From contig NZ_JAAWWS010000157.1 in the NCBI RefSeq assembly GCF_012272825.1, positions 46,918-110,917 of the forward strand: a stretch of 64,000 nt of DNA, written 5' to 3'. Numbering within the stretch: position 1 is the first letter of the stretch; every line of letters starts with the position of its first letter. Below are positions 57,093 to 64,000 of this stretch, piece after piece. The notes under the pieces were generated by a model, which did no database searches, was not told the origin of the DNA, and saw nothing but the letters and a program-made list of their open reading frames with translations. This DNA is from Wenzhouxiangella sp. XN79A. Its GTDB lineage: Bacteria; Pseudomonadota; Gammaproteobacteria; Xanthomonadales; Wenzhouxiangellaceae. A program made the translations under genes and the position numbers.

Positions 57093-58157
57093 TCAGGGCC
57101 GGGCTTCGGGCAGTTCGACATGTCGGTCGGCATACGGCGCTGGCCGGCGGATGCGCATCCGCTCCATCAGGTAGCACAGACAGTCCTGGCGGACGACCTC
57201 GGCATGCGTGCTCAGCATGGCCGGCATCGCCGGTCGACGCAGGACGACGCGGCCGTCCTCGATCCGGAACCAGTCCCGCGTGCAATCGTGACCGTCGGTG
57301 TCGATCGCCACCAGCAGCGAGCGGTCGGCGCGGTTGTGACGTGCCATGGCGGTGCCCGGCGGCACCTCGGTGAAGTTCAGCCGGTCGATGTGGGCGTCGA
57401 GCACCAGCTCGGCGTCGGATTCGCCGAAGCTGAAGCTGCAGTCGCTGTCGACCTGCACCGTGGTCGTGACCTGGAACAGGTCGAGGTCCTCGGGGTTCGG
57501 GTAGCGCTGCGACAGGCCGTCCATGTTCAGCACGTTTTCCAGATAGGCCATTGCATGGTCGGTGCCGCCGCGCTTGCCCGGCTGGCCGCATTCCAGCGTC
57601 ACCGCCGGGCAGAACTTCCCGAAGGCCATCGACTGAACGCCGGCCGGCTCGGTGAAGAAGATCACCGTGCGCGAGAAGCGGCTGGCCAGGTTCAGCCGCT
57701 CCGGCTCGATCGCGTTGACCGCCGAGTAGTGCGGGTTCTCGCCGGTGTTGTTGTGGATGTCGATGCTGGCGAAGGGCTTGAGTCGACGGATGTGCTCGGT
57801 GATCCTTGCCAGCTCTGCGTGCCACGGCGTGGCCGCATCGTGCGAGCCGGGCCAGCAGCGGTTCATGTCGGGCTGGCCGTCGAGCCGTCGCTTGCGTTCG
57901 GCGGCCGCCTCGACGTTGCCGATGAACAGGGCCAGGCTGCGCGGCAGCGGATCGCGCCCATAGCGGCCGGCCAGCAGCCGGCGCACCGCGTCCCAGCCCG
58001 AGATCTCGTTGCCGTGCTGGATGACCGAGACGAACAGCGGCTCGGGCCGGCGGCCGGGCAGATGGATCAAGGTCGGCCCGTTCAGGTGCCGAGCCAGGTG
58101 GTGGGCCGGATGCTCGAGCAGTCCGGCGGGAAGATGATCCAGGATGTCGACCTGCAT
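57093..58157 (-). CDS. Succinylglutamate desuccinylase/aspartoacylase-family metallohydrolase
   Basis: 354 residues, M14-like AstE/ASPA fold. The zinc ligands are H48 and E51 in SVIQHGNEISG, and the third is His in ASIDIHNNTGENPHY; the AVTLECGQPGKRGG region holds the usual catalytic Glu. DMNRCWPG corresponds to the Asn-Arg substrate loop of aspartoacylases. No ast operon genes are nearby, so arginine catabolism is not supported; the substrate is open. The ATG before QVDILDHLP was preferred to an upstream frame without conservation. Confidence 0.85.
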   Translation of the reverse strand: MQVDILDHLPAGLLEHPAHHLARHLNGPTLIHLPGRRPEPLFVSVIQHGNEISGWDAVRRLLAGRYGRDPLPRSLALFIGNVEAAAERKRRLDGQPDMNRCWPGSHDAATPWHAELARITEHIRRLKPFASIDIHNNTGENPHYSAVNAIEPERLNLASRFSRTVIFFTEPAGVQSMAFGKFCPAVTLECGQPGKRGGTDHAMAYLENVLNMDGLSQRYPNPEDLDLFQVTTTVQVDSDCSFSFGESDAELVLDAHIDRLNFTEVPPGTAMARHNRADRSLLVAIDTDGHDCTRDWFRIEDGRVVLRRPAMPAMLSTHAEVVRQDCLCYLMERMRIRRPAPYADRHVELPEARP

Positions 58158-58322
58158 GAACGAAGCGATCCGTGATTCGGGCGCCCGATGCGACCCGGTT
58201 GCGGGTCGGACGGGCGAAACGGTTAGGCTATCCGATTCGCCGCCACGAAACCGGGTCTTGAAAACTCCCGGCGATACCCCCAATCGAAGCGCGGTCCATT
58301 ACCTGATCCGGAGCCTGTCGAG

Positions 58323-59255
58323 ATGATCGAGACCCGAGAGCTCACCCGGCGATACGGAGACTTCACCGCCGTCGACCGCCTGACCTTCAGCGTCGAACCC
58401 GGCACCGTGCTCGGGTTCCTCGGCCCGAACGGGGCCGGCAAGTCGACCACCATGAAGATGCTGACCGGCTTCCTGCCGCCGACCTCCGGTACGGCGATGA
58501 TTCACGGCCACGACATCCGCAGCGACTCGCTGGCCGCGCGTCGGCTGATCGGCTACCTGCCCGAAGGCGCGCCCCTGTACGGCGAGCTTTCGGTGCTGCG
58601 CTTCCTCGAGTTCGCCGCCGGCACCCGCGGCTTCCAAGGCCGCGAGGCGATCGCGCGCGTCGAGCAGGTCATCGATCGGCTCGAGCTCGGCGAGGTCCGT
58701 CACCAGACCATCGAGACGCTGTCGAAGGGCTTCAAGCGCCGAGTCGGTCTGGCCCAGGCCATCCTGTCCGATCCACCCGTGCTGATCCTCGACGAGCCGA
58801 CCGACGGCCTGGACCCCAACCAGAAGCAGCAGGTCCGCCGGCTGATCCGCGACATGGCGCCGGACAAGATCATCGTGATCTCCACCCACATTCTCGAAGA
58901 GGTCGACGCGCTGTGCTCGCGGGCGATGATCATCGCCCACGGCCGACTGCTGGCCGACGACACCCCGGCCGCACTGCTGGCCCGCTCGCGCTATGCACGC
59001 GCCGTGAGCCTGGCCACGCCCGACCTGCAGGCGGCTGCCTCGGCACTCAGCGGGCTGGACGAGGCCGGGGAGGTCGAGATCCGGCGCGGCCTGGTCACCG
59101 TGTTCCCGTCCGGCAAGGGCGACCTGTTCCGGGCCGTCTCGGCGCTGGCCGAGCAGTCGGCCTGGCCGGTCGAGCGCGTGCAGCTCGAGGCCGGTCGGAT
59201 GGATGACGTATTCCGCACCATCACCCAGCAGACCGCTCGCGAGGAGGCCGCCTGA
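58323..59255 (+). CDS. ABC transporter ATP-binding protein, Gld/NatA-type
   Basis: 310 residues. Walker A GPNGAGKST at about 34-42, a signature region TLSKGFKRRVGLAQAI in the atypical form of this family, Walker B VLILDEPTDGLDP, and the H-loop STHILEE. It forms an operon with a permease, a GldG-like protein and a DUF4340 protein. Bacteroidetes GldA/F/G serve gliding, but the same set is common in non-gliding proteobacteria with unknown cargo. Confidence 0.92.
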   Translation: MIETRELTRRYGDFTAVDRLTFSVEPGTVLGFLGPNGAGKSTTMKMLTGFLPPTSGTAMIHGHDIRSDSLAARRLIGYLPEGAPLYGELSVLRFLEFAAGTRGFQGREAIARVEQVIDRLELGEVRHQTIETLSKGFKRRVGLAQAILSDPPVLILDEPTDGLDPNQKQQVRRLIRDMAPDKIIVISTHILEEVDALCSRAMIIAHGRLLADDTPAALLARSRYARAVSLATPDLQAAASALSGLDEAGEVEIRRGLVTVFPSGKGDLFRAVSALAEQSAWPVERVQLEAGRMDDVFRTITQQTAREEAA

Positions 59256-60001
59256 TGCGCCCGTTCGACCGTACCCTCGGCGTGCTGCTGAAGCGCGAAC
59301 TGGCCAGCTACTTCGCCACGCCGGTCGCCTATGTGTTCATCGTCATCTTCCTGCTGATGGCCGGCGCCTTCACCTTCTACCTCGGCGGCTTCTACGAGCG
59401 CGAGATCGCCGACCTGCAGCCCTTCTTCACCTTCCATCCCTGGCTGTACCTGTTCCTGGTGCCGGCCATCGGCATGCGGCTGTGGGCCGAGGAGCGCAAG
59501 TCCGGCACCATCGAGCTGCTGCTCACCCTTCCCGTGACGGCCGGCGAGGCGGTCACCGCCAAGTTCCTCGCCGCCTGGCTGTTCATCGGCCTGGCGCTGG
59601 CACTGACCTTCCCGATCTGGATCACCGTCAACGTGCTCGGCGACCCCGACAACGGCGTGATCCTGGCCGGTTACCTCGGCAGCTGGCTGATGGCCGGCGG
59701 CTTCCTGGCGATCAGCGCCTGTCTGTCGGCGGTCACCCGCAACCAGGTGGTCGCGTTCATCCTGTCGGTGGTGGTCTGCTTCGGCTTCCTGCTGTCGGGC
59801 CTGCCGCTGGTGCTGGACCTGTTCCGCGGCTGGCTGCCGCAGGCGGCCGTCGACGCGATCGCCAACCTGAGCTTCCTGGGGCATTTCGATTCCATCTCGC
59901 GCGGGGTGGTCGAGCTGCGTGACCTGGTCTACTTCGCCCTGGTCATCGGTTTCTGGCTGACCGCCAACCGCATCGTCATCGAACTGAAGAAGGCGCAGTG
60001 A
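59255..60001 (+). CDS. ABC transporter permease, GldF/ABC-2 type
   Basis: 248 residues with six membrane segments. Family wording: LKRELASYFATPVAYVFIVIFLLMAGAFTFYLG, WLYLFLVPAIGMRLWAEERKSGTIELLLTLPVT and VEFRDLVYF-like ELRDLVYFALVIGFWL near the end. Its ATG shares a base with the ATPase stop, and its own stop overlaps the next GTG. Confidence 0.9.
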   Translation: MRPFDRTLGVLLKRELASYFATPVAYVFIVIFLLMAGAFTFYLGGFYEREIADLQPFFTFHPWLYLFLVPAIGMRLWAEERKSGTIELLLTLPVTAGEAVTAKFLAAWLFIGLALALTFPIWITVNVLGDPDNGVILAGYLGSWLMAGGFLAISACLSAVTRNQVVAFILSVVVCFGFLLSGLPLVLDLFRGWLPQAAVDAIANLSFLGHFDSISRGVVELRDLVYFALVIGFWLTANRIVIELKKAQ

Positions 60002-61854
60002 GCATGAAGAATCTCTACTCCACCGGCGCGCTGGTCCTTCTTGCCGTGCTGTTCGTCGTGCTGACCGTGCTCGCCGGACTGCTGTTCAAGAACCTGCGCG
60101 TGGACCTCACCGAGAACCGGCTCTACACCCTGTCCGACGGCACCGTGAACATCCTCGAGTCGCTGGCCGAGCCGGTCACGCTTCGGCTGTACTTCAGCGA
60201 CGGGGCCAGCGAGGACCTGCCGCAGATCCGGCGCTACGCCGACCGGGTCTGGGAACTGATGCAGGAAATGGAAAGCCGCGCCGACGGGCAGCTGGAGATC
60301 GCCCGGATCGATCCGGTGCCGTTTTCCGAACAGGAAGACGACGCGGCGCGCTACGGGCTGGAGGCCGTACCCTTGAGCCAGGCCGGCGACGTGCTGTACC
60401 TGGGCGTGGTCGGCACCAACCGCATCGACGGGCTCGAAGTGCTGCCGTTCGCCTCGCCGCAGCGCGAACGCTTCCTCGAGTACGACCTGGCCCGGATGAT
60501 CACCGCGCTGGCCACGCCGGACCGGGCCAAGGTCGGGCTGATCAGCGGCCTGCCGATCACCGGCGGCATGGATCCGCAGACCGGGCAGCGGTCCCCGGCC
60601 TGGGCCATCCACGACCAGTGGACCCAGCTGTTCGATGTACAGACCGTGCAGCCGACCGCGGCCTCGTTGCCGGACGATCTCGACGCGCTGGTCCTGGTCC
60701 ACCCGAAGCAGCTCTCCGAAGGCCTGGTGCGCGACATCGACCAGTTCGTGCTCGGCGGCGGACGCCTGCTGGCCTTCGTCGATCCCTATGCCGAGGCCGA
60801 CCCCGGCGACAACCCGATGGACCCGGCCGCACGCTTCATGGCCGAGCGCGATTCATCGCTGCCGCAGCTGTTCGAGGCCTGGGGAATCGGTTTCGACGTC
60901 GAACAGTTCGTCGCCGACCCGGGTCGCGCACTGCAGGTCACGCTGCAGCCCGGGCAGCCGCCGGTGCGGCATCCCGCCATTCTCGGCCTGACGCGCGCCG
61001 ACATGGACGTCGATGACCTGGTCACGGCCCAGCTCGAGACCGTCAACGTGGCCTCGGCCGGTGCCTTCGACCTGGCCGGCCTGGCCGACGGCCTGGAGGC
61101 GATTCCGCTCATCCAGTCCAGCGACGCCGCCGGCCTGCTGCCGGCCGAACGGCTGCGGATGGCCGCTGACCCGTCGACGCTGCTCGACGAGCTCGGCGAC
61201 GAGGGTCTCACGCGCACGCTGGCGGTACGCCTGTCCGGCACCGCGACCACCGCCTGGCCCGAGAGCGAGCGCGAGGACTGGATCGGCGAGGGTCCGATCA
61301 ACGCCGTGCTGGTCGCCGACACCGACCTGCTGGCCGACGCCCTGTGGGTGCAGCGCCAGCGCTTCCTCGGCCAGGTGCTGCTGGAACCCTTTGCCGACAA
61401 CGGCGCGCTGGCGGTCAATGCGGTCGAGAACCTGCTCGGTGACGCCAACCTGATCTCGATCCGCGGCCGGGCAACCTCGGACCGGCCGTTCGGCCTGGTC
61501 GACGACCTCCGCCGCGAGGCCGAGGCGCGCCTGCGGTCCACCGAACAGCAGCTCGAAGCCGAACTGCGCGAAACCGAAGCGCAGTTGACCGAGCTGCAGC
61601 AGGCGCGCGGCGACGCCGACCTGAGCATCCTGACGCCCGAACAGGAAGCCGCGATCGACCGGTTCATGGATCAGCGCCTGGAGATTCGCCGCGAACTGCG
61701 CCAGGTCCGGCGTGAGCTGGACCGCGATATCGAAGCGCTCGGCACACGGATCAAGGTCATCAACATCGTATTGATGCCGCTGCTGGTCACGCTGGTCGCG
61801 CTGGTCGTGGCCTGGCGGCGGCGCCGGGCGCAGCACGAAGGAGGACGTCGATGA
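59998..61854 (+). CDS. GldG-like ABC auxiliary membrane protein
   Basis: 618 residues. An N-terminal membrane helix (GALVLLAVLFVVLTVLAGLLF) is followed by the conserved start of GldG proteins (RVDLTENRLYTLSDGTVNILESLAEPVTLRLYFS), a large periplasmic domain, a coiled coil (about 500-590) and a C-terminal helix (IVLMPLLVTLVALVVAW). The GTG start overlaps the permease gene by 4 bp; an ATG two codons in is equally possible. Confidence 0.9.
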   Translation: MSMKNLYSTGALVLLAVLFVVLTVLAGLLFKNLRVDLTENRLYTLSDGTVNILESLAEPVTLRLYFSDGASEDLPQIRRYADRVWELMQEMESRADGQLEIARIDPVPFSEQEDDAARYGLEAVPLSQAGDVLYLGVVGTNRIDGLEVLPFASPQRERFLEYDLARMITALATPDRAKVGLISGLPITGGMDPQTGQRSPAWAIHDQWTQLFDVQTVQPTAASLPDDLDALVLVHPKQLSEGLVRDIDQFVLGGGRLLAFVDPYAEADPGDNPMDPAARFMAERDSSLPQLFEAWGIGFDVEQFVADPGRALQVTLQPGQPPVRHPAILGLTRADMDVDDLVTAQLETVNVASAGAFDLAGLADGLEAIPLIQSSDAAGLLPAERLRMAADPSTLLDELGDEGLTRTLAVRLSGTATTAWPESEREDWIGEGPINAVLVADTDLLADALWVQRQRFLGQVLLEPFADNGALAVNAVENLLGDANLISIRGRATSDRPFGLVDDLRREAEARLRSTEQQLEAELRETEAQLTELQQARGDADLSILTPEQEAAIDRFMDQRLEIRRELRQVRRELDRDIEALGTRIKVINIVLMPLLVTLVALVVAWRRRRAQHEGGRR

Positions 61855-62954
61855 ACCGCAATCTGCTGCTTGCGCTCGCGGCCGCCACGCTGGTCGCGAT
61901 CGCGCTGGTGATGCTGCTGGGCGACGAGCGGGGCGCGCCGACCGTCGAGGCCGGCCCGCTGCTGCCGGGGCTCGCCGAACAGGTCAATGCGATCGATGCC
62001 GTCGACGTGGTCGCGCCGGGCGGAGCGACCACGGTCCGGCTCCGGCGCGACGATGCGCGCTGGCAGGTGGCCGAGCGCGACGGCTACGAGGCCGACTTCC
62101 GCCAGGTGGTCGACCTGCTGCGCACGCTGGCCGAAGCCCAGCGCGACGAGCCGCGCACCGACAATCCCGACTGGTACGGCCGGCTGGGCGTGGCCGAGAC
62201 CGGCGATGCCGAGGCCACCGGCCGCCGGATCGACTTCCCGGGCACCGACCTGCCGTCGCTGATCGTCGGCCAGGTCGACCCGACCGACAGCGGCAGCTAC
62301 GTCCGGATCGCCGGTGAGTCCCGGGCCTGGCTGGCCGACCGCGTCATCGAATTGGCCGCCGATCCGGTGTCGTGGCTGGAGCCCGGCATCATGGACATCC
62401 CCGGCGAGGACCTGGTCGCGATCACCGTCACGCACCCGGACGGCGAGACCGTCGTGCTCGAGAAGCCGGGCGAGGCGGGCGACTGGGTCCTGCGCGATGT
62501 GCCGGAAGGCCGCAGCGCCGGCCCGGCCTGGAAGCGCGACGCACTGGCCAACGGCATCCGCGGCCTGAACCTCGACGACGTCCGCCGCTTCGACCCGCCG
62601 CACCCCGACGACACCGTGATCACCGAACTGCTCACCGCCGACGGCCTGCGCTTCAGCGCGCACACCTGGCGGGACGGTGACGGCGACGACGCGACCGCCT
62701 GGGTGCACTTCACGGTTGCCGACGCCGGAGACGCCGTGCCCCCCCCGATCGAACCGGTCAGCGACGCCGACGATGCGGACACGCAAGGTCCGGCCGAAGA
62801 GCCGCCTGCGCAGCAGGCGTCCGCCGAGCGCCTGGCAAACGCCGTTGCCGTCGACGGCCGCCTGTCCCCGTGGGCCTATGCCATCCCGGCCCGCCGCGCC
62901 GACGACCTGGCGCCCAGGCTCGACGACCTGCTGGAGCCGGTCGACGAGGAGTGA
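61851..62954 (+). CDS. DUF4340 domain protein, ABC-operon partner
   Basis: 367 residues with an N-terminal membrane helix (LLLALAAATLVAIALVMLL) and a periplasmic DUF4340 region (ARWQVAERDGYEADFRQVVDLLRTLAEAQ, then LIVGQVDPTDSGSYVRIAGESRAWLADR). DUF4340 proteins regularly close GldFG-type operons; biochemical role unknown. Overlaps the previous gene by 4 bp (ATGA). The last gene before the repeat array. Confidence 0.9.
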   Translation: MNRNLLLALAAATLVAIALVMLLGDERGAPTVEAGPLLPGLAEQVNAIDAVDVVAPGGATTVRLRRDDARWQVAERDGYEADFRQVVDLLRTLAEAQRDEPRTDNPDWYGRLGVAETGDAEATGRRIDFPGTDLPSLIVGQVDPTDSGSYVRIAGESRAWLADRVIELAADPVSWLEPGIMDIPGEDLVAITVTHPDGETVVLEKPGEAGDWVLRDVPEGRSAGPAWKRDALANGIRGLNLDDVRRFDPPHPDDTVITELLTADGLRFSAHTWRDGDGDDATAWVHFTVADAGDAVPPPIEPVSDADDADTQGPAEEPPAQQASAERLANAVAVDGRLSPWAYAIPARRADDLAPRLDDLLEPVDEE

Positions 62955-63049
62955 TTGCAGAAGTTTGACTTTTGATTGCGCTGGGCGTTGTTCGACAGTA
63001 TTCGCTTTCTGCAGGTTTTCTCTGGAGCCGCGTCAGTTGTTGTTGCCGG

Positions 63050-63277
63050 GGTTCGGGCCACAAGCGTTTCGCATTGTGCGGCGGCCTGTTTTTGTCGGTC
63101 GCGACAGAAGTAGGCAAAAGCGCTCTTCGAAGGCGGCGGAACGCGAAGGGGCTTCCGGACTGTGTCGGTGGGCCGGTGGTCGGCCCGCGCCCTGGCTCGC
63201 TCCGGCTGCGGGTTACAGTGGCCCCGGATGCATCCGCGAAGCCAGGGCCAGGCCGATCTGTCGTTGGTCGGCCACAA
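63050..63277. repeat. Dispersed repeat, copy 1 of a roughly 310-bp direct repeat
   Basis: Runs from GGGTTCGGGCCACAAGCG through TTTTTGTCGGTCGCGACAGA and GGTGGGCCGGTGGTCGG to GGTCGGCCACAAGC. It matches copy 2 with an offset of 309-310 bp and high identity. All frames are open through it because of composition, and no genuine protein is suggested. Confidence 0.85.
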
Positions 63278-63343
63278 GCTTCGGCTGAGAGGTGGTTTGC
63301 TTTCTTCGCGTCTTGCCGGAGCCCTGTCCGGCGGCTGTGCCGG

Positions 63344-63586
63344 GGGTCTGGCTACAAGCGTTTCGCCACGCGGACTTCGTCCGCTTTCTGGCGACCTGTT
63401 TTTGTCAGTCGCGACAAAAGTAGGCAAAAGCGCTCTTACAGGCGGCTGAACGGGCAGTGGCTGCCGGACTGCGTCGGTGGGCCGGTGGTCGGACCGCGCC
63501 CTGGCTCACTCCGGCTGCGGTTTACAGTGGCCCCGGATGCAACCCAGAAGCCAGGGCCAGGCCGAGCCGTCGCTGGTCGGCCACGA
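63344..63586. repeat. Dispersed repeat, copy 2
   Basis: The same modules as copy 1, with an additional hairpin GCGGAC-TTC-GTCCGC at 63370-63384 that copy 1 has lost. It ends at GCTGGTCGGCCACGACC. Its first 75 bp recur in inverted orientation 350 bp downstream. Confidence 0.85.
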
Positions 63587-63691
63587 CCGTCCACCGAAGC
63601 GGCCTGTGTCCGAACCGAGCCAGCAGCAATGATCCGGCTTCGCTTCGGGTTCCAATGCCCCTGTACCCGGCAAGCCCTTCCATCTCCGCGG
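63587..63691. repeat. Direct repeat module, first copy (second copy at 63897-64000)
   Basis: A stretch of about 104 bp from CCGTCCACCGAAGCGG to CCCTTCCATCTCCGCGG recurs at 63897-64000, offset 309-310 bp, up to the window edge. The last 60 bp are nearly identical (CCTGTACCCGGCAAGCCC core). Confidence 0.85.
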
Positions 63692-63772
63692 CACTTCGCG
63701 ATTCTTCGCGCCACGACCCTCACCGGAGGGCAAACCCCGCCCGGTACGCGCGCTTTTAAAAAAGCCCTTTTG

Positions 63773-63802
63773 GGTACTTTTGTGGCGTTTGACAAAAGTA
63801 CC
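63773..63802. repeat. Perfect 11-bp stem-loop in the repeat array
   Basis: GGTACTTTTGT and ACAAAAGTACC pair perfectly around an 8-nt loop (GGCGTTTG), just after a TTTTAAAAAAGCCCTTTTG stretch. It corresponds to the TTTTTGTC...GACAAAAGTA module of copies 1 and 2, read in the opposite orientation. Confidence 0.85.
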
Positions 63803-63848
63803 TCGCCAGAAAGCGGACGAAGTCCGCGTGGCGAAACGGCTTGTAGCC
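63775..63848. repeat. Inverted copy of the left part of copy 2
   Basis: The reverse complement (GGCTACAAGCCGTTTCGCCACGC, hairpin GCGGACTTCGTCCGC, CTTTCTGGCGA) matches 63348-63420 nearly base for base over about 50 bp and less well to the end. Together they can form a large stem. Confidence 0.85.
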
Positions 63849-63896
63849 CGGGGCAGCAACAACCCGAAGGCGAGCAGAACACCAGAAGCAGAACAC

Positions 63897-64000
63897 CCGC
63901 CCACCGAAGGGCCGTTCACCGAACCAAGCCGGAAACAACCATCCGGCTTCGCTTCGGGCTCTGACCCCTCTGTACCCGGCAAGCCCTTCCATCTCCGCGG
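63897..64000. repeat. Direct repeat module, second copy, cut by the window edge
   Basis: Begins CCGCCCACCGAAGGGCC and ends CCTTCCATCTCCGCGG at the last base of the window, repeating 63587-63691. The array clearly continues beyond the window. Confidence 0.8.

Noticed and set aside
63370..63384. GCGGAC-TTC-GTCCGC hairpins as a possible CRISPR repeat
   Set aside because: The copies are too few, irregularly placed and in both orientations; there are no spacers of constant length and no cas genes.
62972..63964. A 330-codon open frame through the terminal repeat array
   Set aside because: It only reflects the repeats: the same peptide stretches (such as GGPVVGPRPGSLRLR) occur twice, other frames are open over the same DNA, and no ribosome site or protein family is seen.

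Overview
The window is a gene-dense, high-GC bacterial chromosome segment, almost certainly from a gammaproteobacterium in or near Xanthomonadales/Wenzhouxiangellaceae. Support for this is the order fimV-truA-trpF-trpB-trpA-accD-folC-dedD-cvpA-purF, which is a gammaproteobacterial arrangement, together with TusE, EpmA, YggX, a psp operon and a murL-murD2 pair of the type characterised in Xanthomonas. Genus is an inference; no 16S rRNA gene is present.

Layout. 1-11.1 kb: 3' part of fimV, truA, trpFBA, accD, folC, a SPOR protein, cvpA and purF, nearly all overlapping or touching on the + strand. 11.1-15.6 kb: small unknown proteins, a photolyase and, on the - strand, an unusual acetyltransferase-peptidase fusion. 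15.7-22.7 kb, - strand: bepA, then phoB-ppk-ppx-epmA, a polyphosphate cluster with a well-matched Pho box in front of phoB. 22.8-31.4 kb: DsrE-like gene, tusE, glutaredoxin, NAD-type isocitrate dehydrogenase, FadL-like porin, PerM-like permease, murL-murD2 (alternative supply of D-Glu to peptidoglycan) and ispB. 31.5-37.9 kb: ssb, then rmlB-A-C-D, manC and a lipoprotein, giving dTDP-rhamnose and GDP-mannose. 37.9-41.5 kb: a crotonase, the phage-shock operon pspA-B-C plus a small fourth gene behind a sigma-54 promoter, and an FKBP isomerase. 41.5-46.7 kb: housekeeping and envelope enzymes (Nudix, K+/H+ antiporter, MtfA, ferredoxin-NADP reductase, Ung, CsaA).

46.7-48.9 kb is the only clearly accessory stretch: an intact histidine phosphatase with a truncated tandem copy, a Phd/PIN toxin-antitoxin pair, a 182-bp MITE-like element with perfect terminal inverted repeats and a CTAG target duplication, 300 bp of orphan DNA, and tRNA-Phe. 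48.9-58.2 kb: secreted sialidase-fold protein, yggX-mutY-ftsY facing rsmD-coaD-ggt, then membrane proteins and an AstE-like metallohydrolase. 58.3-63.0 kb: a four-gene Gld-type ABC system. The last 1 kb is non-coding and holds direct repeats with a period of about 310 bp plus inverted copies; the array runs off the window.

Most of the window is ordinary core genome. The items most worth a second look are the repeat array at the right edge, the MITE, the cytoplasmic GNAT-M15 fusion, the murL-murD2 pair, a recurrent promoter placement that predicts leaderless mRNAs for several genes, and a two-domain DsrE-like protein beside tusE. No strong candidate for a wholly new defence or biosynthetic system was seen.
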